Assembly: GCF_014653695.1 (NCBI RefSeq)
Contig: NZ_BNAR01000001.1
Coordinates: forward strand, 1,054,001 to 1,118,000
Direction: 5' to 3'
DNA: 64,000 nt
Source of the DNA: Lentzea cavernae
GTDB lineage: Bacteria; Actinomycetota; Actinomycetes; Mycobacteriales; Pseudonocardiaceae
Position 1 is the stretch's first letter; the number at the start of each line of letters is the position of its first letter. The notes under the pieces are model-generated. The model was given only the letters and a program-made list of their open reading frames with translations. It did no database searches and had not been told where the DNA came from. Positions 21,248 through 30,111 of this stretch are shown here, in pieces. The position numbers were made by a program, and so were the translations under genes.

Positions 21248-22720
21248 ATGACGACCACCGCTGACCAGTCGCTCTGGCTCGCCGCGCTCCCAGCGCAGTC
21301 CCGTCCCCCGCTGGTCGGTGAGCACGCGTTCGACGTGGCCGTGGTCGGCGGCGGCATCACGGGCCTCACCACCGCGTTGCTGCTCAAGCGGCGCGGCCTG
21401 CGCGTCGTCGTGCTGGAGGCCGGCCGCGTCGCCTCGGGCGTGTCCGGCAACAACACCGCCAAGGTCACCGCGCTGCAGTCCACCGTGTACTCCCAGATCC
21501 GCGGCAGGCACGGCCTGGCCGCCGCCACCGACTACGCCACCGCGTCCGTGGCCGCCGTGGCCCAGGTCGCCGCCCTGGCGAAGGGCATCGACTGCGACCT
21601 GCGCCGCTCCCCGGCCGTCACCTACGCGTTCACCGAGTCCGAGGTGCGCGACGTCGACAACGAGCTGATCGTCGCCCGCCAGGTCGGCCTCCCCGTGCGC
21701 GCCACCAAGAACGTCGACCTGCCGTTCGAGGTGCACGCGGCGATTCGCCTCGACGACCAGATCGCGCTGCACCCGGTGAAGTACCTGCAGGGCCTGGCCG
21801 ACCAGGTCGACGGCGACGGCAGCCGCGTCTGCGAACACAGCCGCGTCCTCGACGTCAGCGGCCACCGCGTGTCCACATCGGACGGTCACGTCGACGCCGC
21901 GAAGATCGTGATGGCGACGCACTACCCGACACTCGACCGCGGCCTCTACTTCCCCCGCCTCGAACTCACCCGCGCCTACTGCGTCGCGGCACGCGTCAGC
22001 ACCCCGACGCAAGCGCTCGCGATCAGCACCGGCAGCCCGTCGTGGTCGATCTCGGCGCACGAGGACAAGCTGATCCTCGCCGGCCAGAGCCACCCGACCG
22101 GCAAGACCGTCGTGGAACCGTTCCGCCGCCTGGAGGACTTCGCGCGCGAGCACTGGCAGGTCGAGGAGATCACCCACCGGTGGTCGGCGCAGGACCCGAC
22201 GGCCTACGACCACCTGCCGATGATCGGGAGCTACACACCGGGCAACACCGCGGTGTACACCGCCACCGGGTACATGAAGTGGGGCCTGACCAGCGGCACG
22301 TTCGCCGCCTCCCTGCTCGCCGACCTCGTGACGGACAAGCCGAACGAGATGGCCGAGCGCTTCAGCCCGCACCGGGTGTCGCTCAAGTCGCTGCACGCGC
22401 TCGTGCGCAAGAACGCCGAGGTCGCCGCGGAGATGGTCGGCGACAGGATCGCGCCCGCCGACGCCACGTCCAGCGAGAACCTGTTGCCCGGTCACGCCCA
22501 CGTCATCCGCGACGGCCTGGGCAAGACCGGCGTCTACCGCGACGAGGCAGGCCAGCTGCACGGCGTGTCGATGCGCTGCACGCACCTCGGCTGCCTCGTC
22601 CGGTTCAACGCCGCCGAACGCAGCTGGGACTGCCCGTGCCACGGCTCGCGGTTCGACGTCGACGGCGAGGTGCTGGAGGGACCGGCGACGCGGCCCCTGC
22701 CCCGCAAGGAACCCCGTTAG
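21248..22720 (+). CDS. FAD-dependent oxidoreductase with C-terminal Rieske [2Fe-2S] domain
   Basis: 490 residues from ATG 21248. DAO-type FAD domain (VAVVGGGITGLTTALLLKRRG; SGVSGNNTAKVT near 65) covers ~1-390; the C-terminus is a Rieske domain with ligands CTHLGC and CPCHGS, separated by 15 residues. The same fusion (DadA-like plus Rieske) occurs in many soil bacteria; the substrate is usually unknown. Electron flow from the flavin to the iron-sulfur cluster is the expected role. Confidence 0.9.
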   Translation: MTTTADQSLWLAALPAQSRPPLVGEHAFDVAVVGGGITGLTTALLLKRRGLRVVVLEAGRVASGVSGNNTAKVTALQSTVYSQIRGRHGLAAATDYATASVAAVAQVAALAKGIDCDLRRSPAVTYAFTESEVRDVDNELIVARQVGLPVRATKNVDLPFEVHAAIRLDDQIALHPVKYLQGLADQVDGDGSRVCEHSRVLDVSGHRVSTSDGHVDAAKIVMATHYPTLDRGLYFPRLELTRAYCVAARVSTPTQALAISTGSPSWSISAHEDKLILAGQSHPTGKTVVEPFRRLEDFAREHWQVEEITHRWSAQDPTAYDHLPMIGSYTPGNTAVYTATGYMKWGLTSGTFAASLLADLVTDKPNEMAERFSPHRVSLKSLHALVRKNAEVAAEMVGDRIAPADATSSENLLPGHAHVIRDGLGKTGVYRDEAGQLHGVSMRCTHLGCLVRFNAAERSWDCPCHGSRFDVDGEVLEGPATRPLPRKEPR

Positions 22721-22821
22721 CCCTTGGCCACCGGGGCGAGCAGTTCTCCCCGCTGACGGGGTCGCGCGATCATCAGCGACCCGTCCACCGGGCAACGTGT
22801 CAACAGATCACGGGCGACGAG

Positions 22822-23727
22822 TCAGAGGTAGCTCACCCCGGTGAGCCGTTGCGCCGCGTCCCACAGCCGCCTGCCGACCTCCGGGTCCGCCGCCTCCCGG
22901 CTGAGCCTCGCCTCGGTGACCCTGCCCCGCGTCTCCCCCAGCCCCGCCGGGCCGAAGAACTGGCCTCCGCGCACGTGCGGATCCGTCGCGGCACGCAGTT
23001 GGGGCAGCGCGCCCTGTTCGAGCGGCTGGGCCATCAGCAGGCCGACCCGTGCCAGCACCTTGCCGCGGGCGCCGAGGTGTTCCCAGGCGCGCGGCGTGAG
23101 GTTGGTGCGGGTGACGCCGGGGTGGGCCAGGGTGCTGACGACCTCCGACCCGGCGGCGCGCAGTCGCCGGTCGAGTTCCAGGCCCAGCACGGTGTTGGCG
23201 AGTTTCGAACGGCCGTAGGCGGCGGACGCGCCGTAGCCGCGCTCGGACATGAGGTCGTCGAAGTCGAGGTGGGCCCGCTTGTGGGTGATCGAGCTGAGGG
23301 TCACCACCCTGGCCCGCCCGGCCGCGGTGAGGGCGTCGAGCACCAGCCCGGTGAGGGCGAAGTGTCCGAGCACGTTGGTGCCGAACTGCAGCTCGAAGCC
23401 GTCGGCGGAGGTCCGGCGCGGTCCGAGCAGGACGACGCCCGCGTTGTTGACGAGCAGGTCGATCGCCGGGTGGTCCGCGGTGAGCGCGGCCGCGAAGGCG
23501 CGCACGGAGGCCAGGGACGCCAGGTCCAGCTCGCGCACCTCGACGTCGCCGCCGATCCGGCGGGCCGCCTCCTCACCCGCGGCGGTGTTGCGCACGGCCA
23601 GCACGACGCGGGCGCCACGCCGGGCCAGTTCGGTGGCGGTCACGAGGCCGAGTCCGGAGTTGGCGCCCGTCACCACGGCCGTGCGGCCGGTCTGGTCGGG
23701 GATGCGGTCGGCGGTCCATGCCGTCAT
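22822..23727 (-). CDS. Short-chain dehydrogenase/reductase
   Basis: 301 residues from ATG 23727 (CAGGAG 6 nt upstream). NAD(P)-binding TGANSGLGLVTATELARRGARVV, NNAG motif (LLVNNAGVVLLG), catalytic Ser region (TLSSITHKRA) and YGRSK (Tyr/Lys). Resembles retinol-dehydrogenase/WW-domain-oxidoreductase-like bacterial SDRs. Divergent from an XRE regulator with a palindrome between them, so probably controlled by it. Confidence 0.88.
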   Translation of the reverse strand: MTAWTADRIPDQTGRTAVVTGANSGLGLVTATELARRGARVVLAVRNTAAGEEAARRIGGDVEVRELDLASLASVRAFAAALTADHPAIDLLVNNAGVVLLGPRRTSADGFELQFGTNVLGHFALTGLVLDALTAAGRARVVTLSSITHKRAHLDFDDLMSERGYGASAAYGRSKLANTVLGLELDRRLRAAGSEVVSTLAHPGVTRTNLTPRAWEHLGARGKVLARVGLLMAQPLEQGALPQLRAATDPHVRGGQFFGPAGLGETRGRVTEARLSREAADPEVGRRLWDAAQRLTGVSYL

Positions 23728-23808
23728 CGGTGGCTCCTGGAAGAGGTCGGAACGTGTCACCGGCGACGCTAGGAGCGGTCGGCGGGGACTCGGTCGGCCT
23801 CGGGCGCC

Positions 23809-23825
23809 TAGGTCTGGCAGACCTA
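23809..23825. promoter_or_regulatory. Perfect palindrome TAGGTCT-ggc-AGACCTA (putative operator)
   Basis: A 7-3-7 perfect inverted repeat in the divergent promoter between the SDR and the XRE/MmyB regulator. Its position 35 bp before the regulator start fits a site for autoregulation and for repression of the SDR (inference). Confidence 0.6.
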
Positions 23826-23859
23826 CCTTCCGCGTTCGCGCCGCGGGCACACTGGCGAC

Positions 23860-24735
23860 ATGGACAACGCCCGCCCGCACGCCCGTGAGCTCGGTGACTT
23901 CCTCCGCGCCCGCCGAGGCAGGCTGACCCCGCGCGACGTGGGGTTCGAACCGGGCGGGCGGCGCAAGATCACCGGGCTGCGGCGCGAGGAGCTGGCGCTG
24001 CTGGCCGGGCTGAGCACCGACTACTACCAGCGGATGGAGCAGGGCAGGGAGGTCCGCCCGTCCGACGACGTGCTGGACGCACTCGCCGGCGCCCTCGGCC
24101 TCGACGACGGCGAGCGCCGGCACCTGTTCGCGCTCGCCCGCGCCGCCCGGCGACCGGTGCCCGGCCCGGTGGACCGCGGTCCGGAACGGGTGCCGGAGAG
24201 CACGCGGCGGCTGTTGCGGGTGATGGACACCCCGGCGGTCGTGCTCGGCAGGCACCTCGACGTGCTCGACTGGAACCCGATGGCGGAGGCGTTGCTCGGT
24301 TCCCCGGCCGACCACCCGCCCGACCGGCTCAACATGCTGCTGCTGATGTTCGACGACGAGCTGACCGGGCAGCGGACCTGCCCGCACTGGGAACGGCAGG
24401 CGATGGAGTACATCGGCATGATGCGCGTCGCCGTCGCCACCGACCCCACCCATCCCCGCGCCACGGCGGTCGTGGGCGAGCTGAGCATCCGCAGCGCCGA
24501 GTTCCGCCGGCTGTGGGCCCGCCACGACGTGCGGGAGTCGGTCAGCGGCACCAAGACCTTCCACGTCCCGGAGGTGGGCGACATCGTCCTCGACTGGGAC
24601 ACCTACCCCCTGCCCGGCAACCCGGGCCCGGTCATGCTGGTCTTCACGGCCGACGCGGACGGCGCCGACGCCGACCGGTTGCGGCTGCTGCGTTCCCTGC
24701 GCGCGAGGAACTACAGCTCTCCACGCGAAGACTGA
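23860..24735 (+). CDS. XRE-family regulator with MmyB-like ligand-binding domain
   Basis: 291 residues. N-terminal helix-turn-helix (GLRREELALLAGLSTDYYQRMEQGR) and a C-terminal MmyB-like PAS-type domain (VMDTPAVVLGRHLDVLDWNPMAEALLG ... GTKTFHVPEVGDIVLDWDTY) that is thought to bind a small lipophilic ligand in this family. Such regulators usually sit divergent to an SDR they control, as here. Confidence 0.9.
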   Translation: MDNARPHARELGDFLRARRGRLTPRDVGFEPGGRRKITGLRREELALLAGLSTDYYQRMEQGREVRPSDDVLDALAGALGLDDGERRHLFALARAARRPVPGPVDRGPERVPESTRRLLRVMDTPAVVLGRHLDVLDWNPMAEALLGSPADHPPDRLNMLLLMFDDELTGQRTCPHWERQAMEYIGMMRVAVATDPTHPRATAVVGELSIRSAEFRRLWARHDVRESVSGTKTFHVPEVGDIVLDWDTYPLPGNPGPVMLVFTADADGADADRLRLLRSLRARNYSSPRED

Positions 24736-24751
24736 GCAGGACGCGTGCGGG

Positions 24752-25222
24752 TCAGCGCGTGCCGAAGTCCTGCGTCCAGTAGTGCCCGTACGTGGTGCCC
24801 TGCCGGTACTGGTGGCCGACGCCGATGTCGCGCAGGGCGCAGTTGAGGATGTTGGCCCGGTGTCCCGAGCTGTTCATCCACGAGCGCACGACGGCGGCGG
24901 CGTTCTGCTGCCCGGCGGCGACGTTCTCCGCCGCCCTGGTCCAGCGGGTGTAGCCGGCCCGTTCGATCCTGGTGACGAAGTTGCTGCCGTCGGATCCGGT
25001 GTGGCCCATGAAGTTCTTCGCGGCCATGTCCGCCGAGTGGCGTTGTGCCGCGGTGCTCAGCGCCGCGTTCTGCTTCAGGGCCGGGCATCCCGCCTTGGTG
25101 CGTTCGGCGTTCGTCAGGGTGATCACGTCCTCCTGCACGGTGGCCGCCGTGGCGTGAGGGGTGGGGGTGGCCGCCAGCGCCAGGGTCGCGGCGGCGATCA
25201 GGGTGGTGCGCAACGCGAACAT
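24752..25222 (-). CDS. Secreted CAP-domain (SCP/PR-1-like) protein
   Basis: 156 residues. Sec signal (TTLIAAATLALAATPTPHATA) and a complete CAP domain: NAERTKAGCPALKQNAALSTAAQRHSADMA, AENVAAG, VRSWMNSSGHRANILN, and DIGVG ... YWTQDFGTR. Conserved His and Glu of the CAP cavity are visible. Homologous in fold to plant PR-1 proteins. Last gene of a three-gene group with the DPBB and thaumatin-like proteins. Confidence 0.9.
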   Translation of the reverse strand: MFALRTTLIAAATLALAATPTPHATAATVQEDVITLTNAERTKAGCPALKQNAALSTAAQRHSADMAAKNFMGHTGSDGSNFVTRIERAGYTRWTRAAENVAAGQQNAAAVVRSWMNSSGHRANILNCALRDIGVGHQYRQGTTYGHYWTQDFGTR

Positions 25223-25289
25223 CGTTGTTCTCCTGTGCGGGGAAGGGAAGGAGCCGGGGCGTGCCCCCGGCTCCCGGTGCCGCGACGGC

Positions 25290-25673
25290 TCAGACGATCT
25301 GCCAGGTCACGGAGATGATGCCGACGGAGGTGTCGGCCAGCTGGGAGAAGGCCGGCTGGCTCAGGTCGATCTTGTTGCTGGGACAGCTGGGGCACTTGTC
25401 CTTGATGGGGACGGTGATGGTGCGGCCGTTGTGGGTGACCCTGATGGACTTGCGGCACAGCGGGTCGTTGTTCGGGTTGGGCGTCGTCCACAGGGAGGCG
25501 GGCGCCGCGACCAGCAGCTGGGTGCCCGCGTTGATCTGCGTGCCGCAGGCGCCGTAGCCGGCGTCGTTGTAGTAGCTGGCGGTGCCGCTGACGGCGGAGG
25601 CGGTGCCGGAGAAGACGAACGAGAGGAGCGCGGCCGACGCGAGAGCGCCGAGCGCCTTGGCAGGGAACTTCAT
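25290..25673 (-). CDS. Secreted double-psi beta-barrel (expansin/barwin-like) protein
   Basis: 127 residues. Sec signal ending at Ala-Ser-Ala, then ASYYNDAGYGACGTQIN, TVPIKDKCPSCPSNKIDLS and QPAFSQLADTSVGIISVTW. This is the single-domain DPBB fold of expansin D1, RlpA-like and barwin/PR-4 proteins, with conserved Cys residues and the catalytic-type Asp of IDLS. No second carbohydrate-binding domain. Starts 9 bp after the thaumatin-like gene, so it is in the same operon. Confidence 0.85.
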   Translation of the reverse strand: MKFPAKALGALASAALLSFVFSGTASAVSGTASYYNDAGYGACGTQINAGTQLLVAAPASLWTTPNPNNDPLCRKSIRVTHNGRTITVPIKDKCPSCPSNKIDLSQPAFSQLADTSVGIISVTWQIV

Positions 25674-25682
25674 GACTTCCTC

Positions 25683-26435
25683 TCAGGAGTTGAACGTGAC
25701 CTTGAAACCGGTGCAGTCGCCGCACTGGTACACGGTCTGGTTGCCCGGCTCGGTGTCCTGTTTGGACCAGGCGTAGGCCTTGGGGCAGCGTGACTTGATG
25801 GTGTTGCTGTAGTCGGTCGGCGCGTCCCGGTTGGGGTTGACGCAGTTGATGCGCTGACCGCCGGCGCCGTACTTGACGTACGCGGGGTTGCACAGGGGCA
25901 ACAGGTTCTCGGGGCACCCGGCGGTGCCGCACGAGGTGGATCCCGGTGGTACGACCGCGTTCACCGGGGTGATGACCACCGGCACGGAGAAGGCGTTGAC
26001 GTAGCTGACGTTGTACCAGGGCGCCAGCCGGTCGCGGGAGTCGAAGTTGAACTCCGCGAGGCTCGCCGGCTGTTCACCGGTGACGCAGCGGGCGGCCTGG
26101 ACACCGCAGTCGCCGACCGCGCAGCGGAAGTCGGCGCCCGAGGTGCCCGTGCAGCCCGTGCGGGCGAAGAACTTGCCCCGCCAGTGACCGGGCGCCGCGG
26201 TCTCGGGGATCGTGATGGTCGCGGACTGGCCGCTGCGCAGGGTGGGCATGTTCGTCAGCACCTTCGAACCGTCCGCGTTGACGGTGCTGCCGACCCAGAT
26301 CGTCTGACCGGTGTTGTTGACGAAGGTGACCGTGTGGTCGATCGCCGCGTTCGCCGCGGGTGCGGCGAGCCCGGCTACGGCGAACGCCAGCGCGAACACC
26401 GCTGCCACCGAACGGCGTAGTGATCGTGTGAGCAT
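25683..26435 (-). CDS. Secreted thaumatin-like (PR-5-type) protein
   Basis: 250 residues. Sec signal (AAVFALAFAVAGLAAPAANA). The mature part follows the thaumatin fold: TVTFVNNTGQTIWVGS, GHWRGKFFARTGCTGTSG, CAVGDCG, SLAEFNFD, YNVSYVNAFSVPVVITP, CPENLLPLC, RCPKAYAWSKQDT and YQCGDCTGFKVTF. Cysteine positions and the YNVSYV acidic-cleft strand are typical. Plant homologues bind or hydrolyse beta-glucan and inhibit fungi; bacterial role unknown. Confidence 0.9.
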   Translation of the reverse strand: MLTRSLRRSVAAVFALAFAVAGLAAPAANAAIDHTVTFVNNTGQTIWVGSTVNADGSKVLTNMPTLRSGQSATITIPETAAPGHWRGKFFARTGCTGTSGADFRCAVGDCGVQAARCVTGEQPASLAEFNFDSRDRLAPWYNVSYVNAFSVPVVITPVNAVVPPGSTSCGTAGCPENLLPLCNPAYVKYGAGGQRINCVNPNRDAPTDYSNTIKSRCPKAYAWSKQDTEPGNQTVYQCGDCTGFKVTFNS

Positions 26436-26495
26436 CAGGGGGCTCCCTCCTGCGAAACCGGTTCTGGTGCACCGGATGTCGTCAGGACTCCACGA

Positions 26496-27701
26496 TCACC
26501 CCGCGTGACCACCCGTGACACCACGGTGAGTCCGCAAAGTTCCGATCCACCGGGTGGCCCGCAGCTCCCGGCGGCCGGACAGCCCGAGCTTGCGGTAGAC
26601 CCGCGTCAGGTGGAGCTCGACGGTCCGCGTCGCCATCGCGAGCTCCGCCCCGATCTCCCTGTTGTTCAGGCCGGTGCGCACGAGCCGCGCGACCTCGGCC
26701 TCGGTGGGGGTCAGCACCGGCTCGACGTCCGGTGACGCGGCGAGAACGCTCCTGGACTGGTCGGCGCGCCGCACGACAACGATGTCACCGACGTCGAGGG
26801 CCGTGGCGCACGCTCGTTCGTAGATCTCCCCCGCCGCCGCCCGCTTGCCGTGGGCGACGAGCCGATCTCCGTAGTCGCAGAGGACTTCCGCCAGTTCCTT
26901 CCTGGCCTGCGCCATCTCCAGCAGGCGGATCGCACGCTCGTAGACCACGACGTCCTCGCCGTCGGCAGCACTCGCCCGTGCGACGGCCGCCAGACTCGAT
27001 CCGAGGGTGCCCGGTTCGCCCCAGCGCGCCGCGGCGGTGTGCTCCTGCACCGCCAGGCGCAGGGCTTCGCCGATGTTCCCGCACGCCAGGGCGGCGCGGG
27101 AGGCCCGGGACCGCCACGGCAGGACGGCGGGGTTGACGACACCGGCCTCGGCGAAGGCCCGGCCGCACGCGAGGAGGGCCGCCAAGGCGTCGTGCGGGCG
27201 GTCCACCGCCATCGCCACCACAGCCTTGGCCGCGAGCAGCAGCGAACGTCCCCGGTGGTGTGCCTCGATCATCGCGTCGACACCGGCCAACGCGGCTTCG
27301 GCCGCGCGAGGATCCCCTTGGGCGACGAGCAGTTCCACCTGCCAGAGCACCGCGAACGGGCGGATGTCCTCGTGCTCCACCGCATCGAGCAACGAGGTGC
27401 ACCTCGCTAGGTCACCGGTGCGGCGCGCGACGCAGGCCCTGGCGAGCAGGGCTCGCTCCACCACCGCCCGGTCACCGGGACGTTCCTCGATCAGCGCGAG
27501 ACTGTGCGCGTCGGCGGCGACGAGCTCACCCGCGCAGACCAGCGTCCCCAACGCGCGTGACACGCACACGGGGTTCTCCCGGCACGCGGCGGTGACCATC
27601 GCCCTCTCGGCCGCCTGGACGGCCTCGGCCCAGTTCTCCCCAGCGGCGAGCAGTTCGGCCGCGACGGCCGCCGCGCAGTCGTGGTCCGGGGCGGCTTTCA
27701 T
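26496..27701 (-). CDS. LuxR-family regulator with TPR-like sensor region (second of a tandem pair)
   Basis: 401 residues from ATG 27701, overlapping the upstream regulator stop by 4 nt (ATGA). About 330 residues of helical, TPR-like repeats precede a C-terminal LuxR helix-turn-helix (LTPTEAEVARLVRTGLNNREIGAELAMATRTVELHLTRVYRKLG, positions near 335-380). No N-terminal P-loop, so it is not a full LAL ATPase. Shares GVVNPAVLPWRS with its upstream twin. Ends 60 bp before the thaumatin-like operon on the same strand. Confidence 0.85.
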   Translation of the reverse strand: MKAAPDHDCAAAVAAELLAAGENWAEAVQAAERAMVTAACRENPVCVSRALGTLVCAGELVAADAHSLALIEERPGDRAVVERALLARACVARRTGDLARCTSLLDAVEHEDIRPFAVLWQVELLVAQGDPRAAEAALAGVDAMIEAHHRGRSLLLAAKAVVAMAVDRPHDALAALLACGRAFAEAGVVNPAVLPWRSRASRAALACGNIGEALRLAVQEHTAAARWGEPGTLGSSLAAVARASAADGEDVVVYERAIRLLEMAQARKELAEVLCDYGDRLVAHGKRAAAGEIYERACATALDVGDIVVVRRADQSRSVLAASPDVEPVLTPTEAEVARLVRTGLNNREIGAELAMATRTVELHLTRVYRKLGLSGRRELRATRWIGTLRTHRGVTGGHAG

Positions 27702-28993
27702 GCCGTGGGGACGAACGCACGGCGAAGGCCCGGTCTGCCCGCCACCCCCATCTTGCGGTAGACGGCGGTGAGGTGGAACTCGACGGTGCGCAACGTCAGG
27801 TCCAGCTCGGCGGCGATCTCGCGGTTCGACCTCCCGGCTCTCGCGAGCAGGGCGACCCTGCGTTCCCGTCCGCTCAGCGCGGACTCGCCGTCGTTGCGCA
27901 ACAACCGTGCCGCCAGCGCGTCGACCGCCTGCGTCCACTGTGGACAGGCGACGTCGGCCGCCGCCTCGCGCAGGATCCGGGCGTGCTTCCTCGCGCGGTC
28001 CACCTCCCCTCTGGCGAGCAGGAGCTGCGCCAGGTCGTGGCGCGCCCGCAGCGCCTCGCCCGCGGTCGGCGCCCGCCCCAGGCAGGTGATCGCCTCCTCG
28101 AGCAGGACGTCGTCGCCGCCGCGGGCCAGGGCGCAGGCGTGCAGCGCTAGACCGATCGCCCGCGGCCCGCCCCACCGCCTCGCCGCCACCAGGTCCTTGT
28201 CGGCGCAGACCCGCGCGAGCACGAGGTCTCCGGAGTTTGAGGCGGCGAGGGCGGCCGAGGACCGCCACGGCAGCACCGCCGGGTTGACGACGCCCCACGT
28301 GGTGAGCCGCCGGCCGCACTCGAGGAACTCGTCCAGCGCCGCGGCGCTGCGCCCCTCGGCCAGCAGGAGCCTGCCCCGCGCGAAGTGCAGCTCGGCGCCG
28401 TCCGGCTCGGCCGCCGGGCGTTCGGCCTCCAGCACGGCACGCGCCCTGCCGAGCTCACCGGCTTCGGCCAGTGCCAGCGCCAGCCACGCGGCCGCGACGG
28501 CCCGCAGCCGCGGCCGGACGCCCCTGCCCGCCGCGCCGCCCAGCAGCCGGACCGCAGCGCGCGGATCGCCGCGCAGCAGCATGATCCGGCCACCGAGGAG
28601 GTCGTGGACGTCCTCGTGCCGGCCGGGCGCGGTCACCCAGTGCCGGTGCGCCACGTCGAGCTCGTCGGCGTAGGTCAGGACGAGCACCGCCTGCCAGAAC
28701 GCTCCGGCGTCCGGCCGTTCCGCCGAGGTCAGCACGCGTTGCGCGATGCCGACGGCCTCTTCCCTGTCCGCGCCGCGGTTCGCCGCCTGCACCGCGCGGA
28801 ACGAGAGCGCTCTCATCGTTGCGGCCCGCCGGCCCGTTCCCGGGCTGCCGGGGAGGTACGCGACCGCACCCGGTTCCAGTTCGCCCCGGGCCACCGCGGT
28901 GTCGGCGAGGCGGTCGGACTCGGTCCACCGTCCGCCGCGGATCAGGTCGAACCGCCTGCGGCGAACGTCGTCGAGAGGGCCGCTGTTCGTCAT
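27698..28993 (-). CDS. LuxR-family regulator with TPR-like sensor region (first of a tandem pair)
   Basis: 431 residues from ATG 28993. Same layout as the downstream gene: helical repeats, WGVVNPAVLPWRSSAAL in the middle, and a C-terminal helix-turn-helix (LSGRERRVALLARAGRSNREIAAELDLTLRTVEFHLTAVYRKMG). The two are a tandem duplication that has diverged widely. No ATPase motifs. Likely target is unknown; the downstream secreted PR-like operon is a candidate. Confidence 0.85.
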   Translation of the reverse strand: MTNSGPLDDVRRRRFDLIRGGRWTESDRLADTAVARGELEPGAVAYLPGSPGTGRRAATMRALSFRAVQAANRGADREEAVGIAQRVLTSAERPDAGAFWQAVLVLTYADELDVAHRHWVTAPGRHEDVHDLLGGRIMLLRGDPRAAVRLLGGAAGRGVRPRLRAVAAAWLALALAEAGELGRARAVLEAERPAAEPDGAELHFARGRLLLAEGRSAAALDEFLECGRRLTTWGVVNPAVLPWRSSAALAASNSGDLVLARVCADKDLVAARRWGGPRAIGLALHACALARGGDDVLLEEAITCLGRAPTAGEALRARHDLAQLLLARGEVDRARKHARILREAAADVACPQWTQAVDALAARLLRNDGESALSGRERRVALLARAGRSNREIAAELDLTLRTVEFHLTAVYRKMGVAGRPGLRRAFVPTA

Positions 28994-29167
28994 GCGGACG
29001 GGTCCTTCCCTGCTCGGCCGACTGATGCGCGAGGCCTCTCCCGGATTCGTCTCATATGGACGGTGCTCTGGTCTGGACCTTACCGGCAATCACGTGCGGG
29101 CTGAACCCGTCGTTTCCTGGGATTTTCGCCAGTTGGCAAAGTGGAATTCCAGGAGTATTAAAAGGAA

Positions 29168-30082
29168 TCAGGCGCGCGGGGCACCGAACAACGAGGAGCA
29201 GTGCTCGGCGAACGCCTGCGCCCGGCGCGTCAGCGGACCGCCGGCGGCCCAGCCCAGCACGACGGGCGTGGTCGGCACGGCGTCGCGCAGCGCCACCGCC
29301 ACCACCTCCAGCCCCTCGTACGAAGAGCTCACCGCCGGTTGCTGGACGGTCATCGAGTACCCGAGACCGCGCGCCACCAGCGACCGCGCCAGCTCGAAGC
29401 TGCGGGCCCGGTGCGCCACCACCATCTCCACCCCCGCCGCGTCGAACACGGACCGGAAGTAGCGCTCGCTCGGGGGGACGTCCAGCAGCACGAACGGATC
29501 GCCGGTGAGCTCGCGCAGAGCCACCGCACGCCGGCGGCGCAACCGGTGGCCGGCGGGCAGCAGCACCTTCGGCCGTTGGTCGTACAACGTCCTGGTCGCG
29601 ATGCCGGGCACCAGGTCCTGGTCGTAGAGGAACGCGATCTCGCACCGCCCGGCGACCAGGACCTCCCCGATCTCCGGCAGGCTCCCCTCCACGAACCGCA
29701 CAGACACCTCCGGATGCGCGCTCTCGAACGTCGCGATCGCCGCGGGCAGGTGGAACGGGGCGATCGGCGCGTAGCACCCGACCGTGAGGACACCGCTGAC
29801 CTGCCGGCTCAGCCCCCGCGCCTCGACGCCGAGATCGGCCATCGCCCCGACCACCCGGCGGGCGTCCGCGAGCACCCGCGTGCCCGCCGCCGTCACCGCG
29901 GCGCCCCTGCGCGGCGACCGGACGACCAGGTGCAGGTCCAGCACGCGTTCCAGTTCGCTCAACGCCAGTGAGATCGCGCCCTGCGAGACGTGGCAGCGCG
30001 CGGCGGCGGCCGTCAGCGAGCCGGTCTCCGCCACCGCGATCAGGTATTCGAGCTGCCGCAGCGTCACATTGGGCAGATTCAT
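29168..30082 (-). CDS. LysR-family transcriptional regulator
   Basis: 304 residues. N-terminal winged helix (TLRQLEYLIAVAETGSLTAAAARCHVSQGAISLALSELE) and a periplasmic-binding-protein-like effector domain starting near residue 90. Divergent from the nitroreductase-like gene, with about 30 bp or less between starts; LysR regulators typically control the divergent gene. Confidence 0.92.
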   Translation of the reverse strand: MNLPNVTLRQLEYLIAVAETGSLTAAAARCHVSQGAISLALSELERVLDLHLVVRSPRRGAAVTAAGTRVLADARRVVGAMADLGVEARGLSRQVSGVLTVGCYAPIAPFHLPAAIATFESAHPEVSVRFVEGSLPEIGEVLVAGRCEIAFLYDQDLVPGIATRTLYDQRPKVLLPAGHRLRRRRAVALRELTGDPFVLLDVPPSERYFRSVFDAAGVEMVVAHRARSFELARSLVARGLGYSMTVQQPAVSSSYEGLEVVAVALRDAVPTTPVVLGWAAGGPLTRRAQAFAEHCSSLFGAPRA

Positions 30083-30111
30083 GAGCTGAGCTTATGACTG
30101 AACGGAGAAAC

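Noticed and set aside
20588-22795. Minus-strand frame of about 735 codons
   Set aside because: Runs across two divergent genes with recognised domains and is not itself coding.
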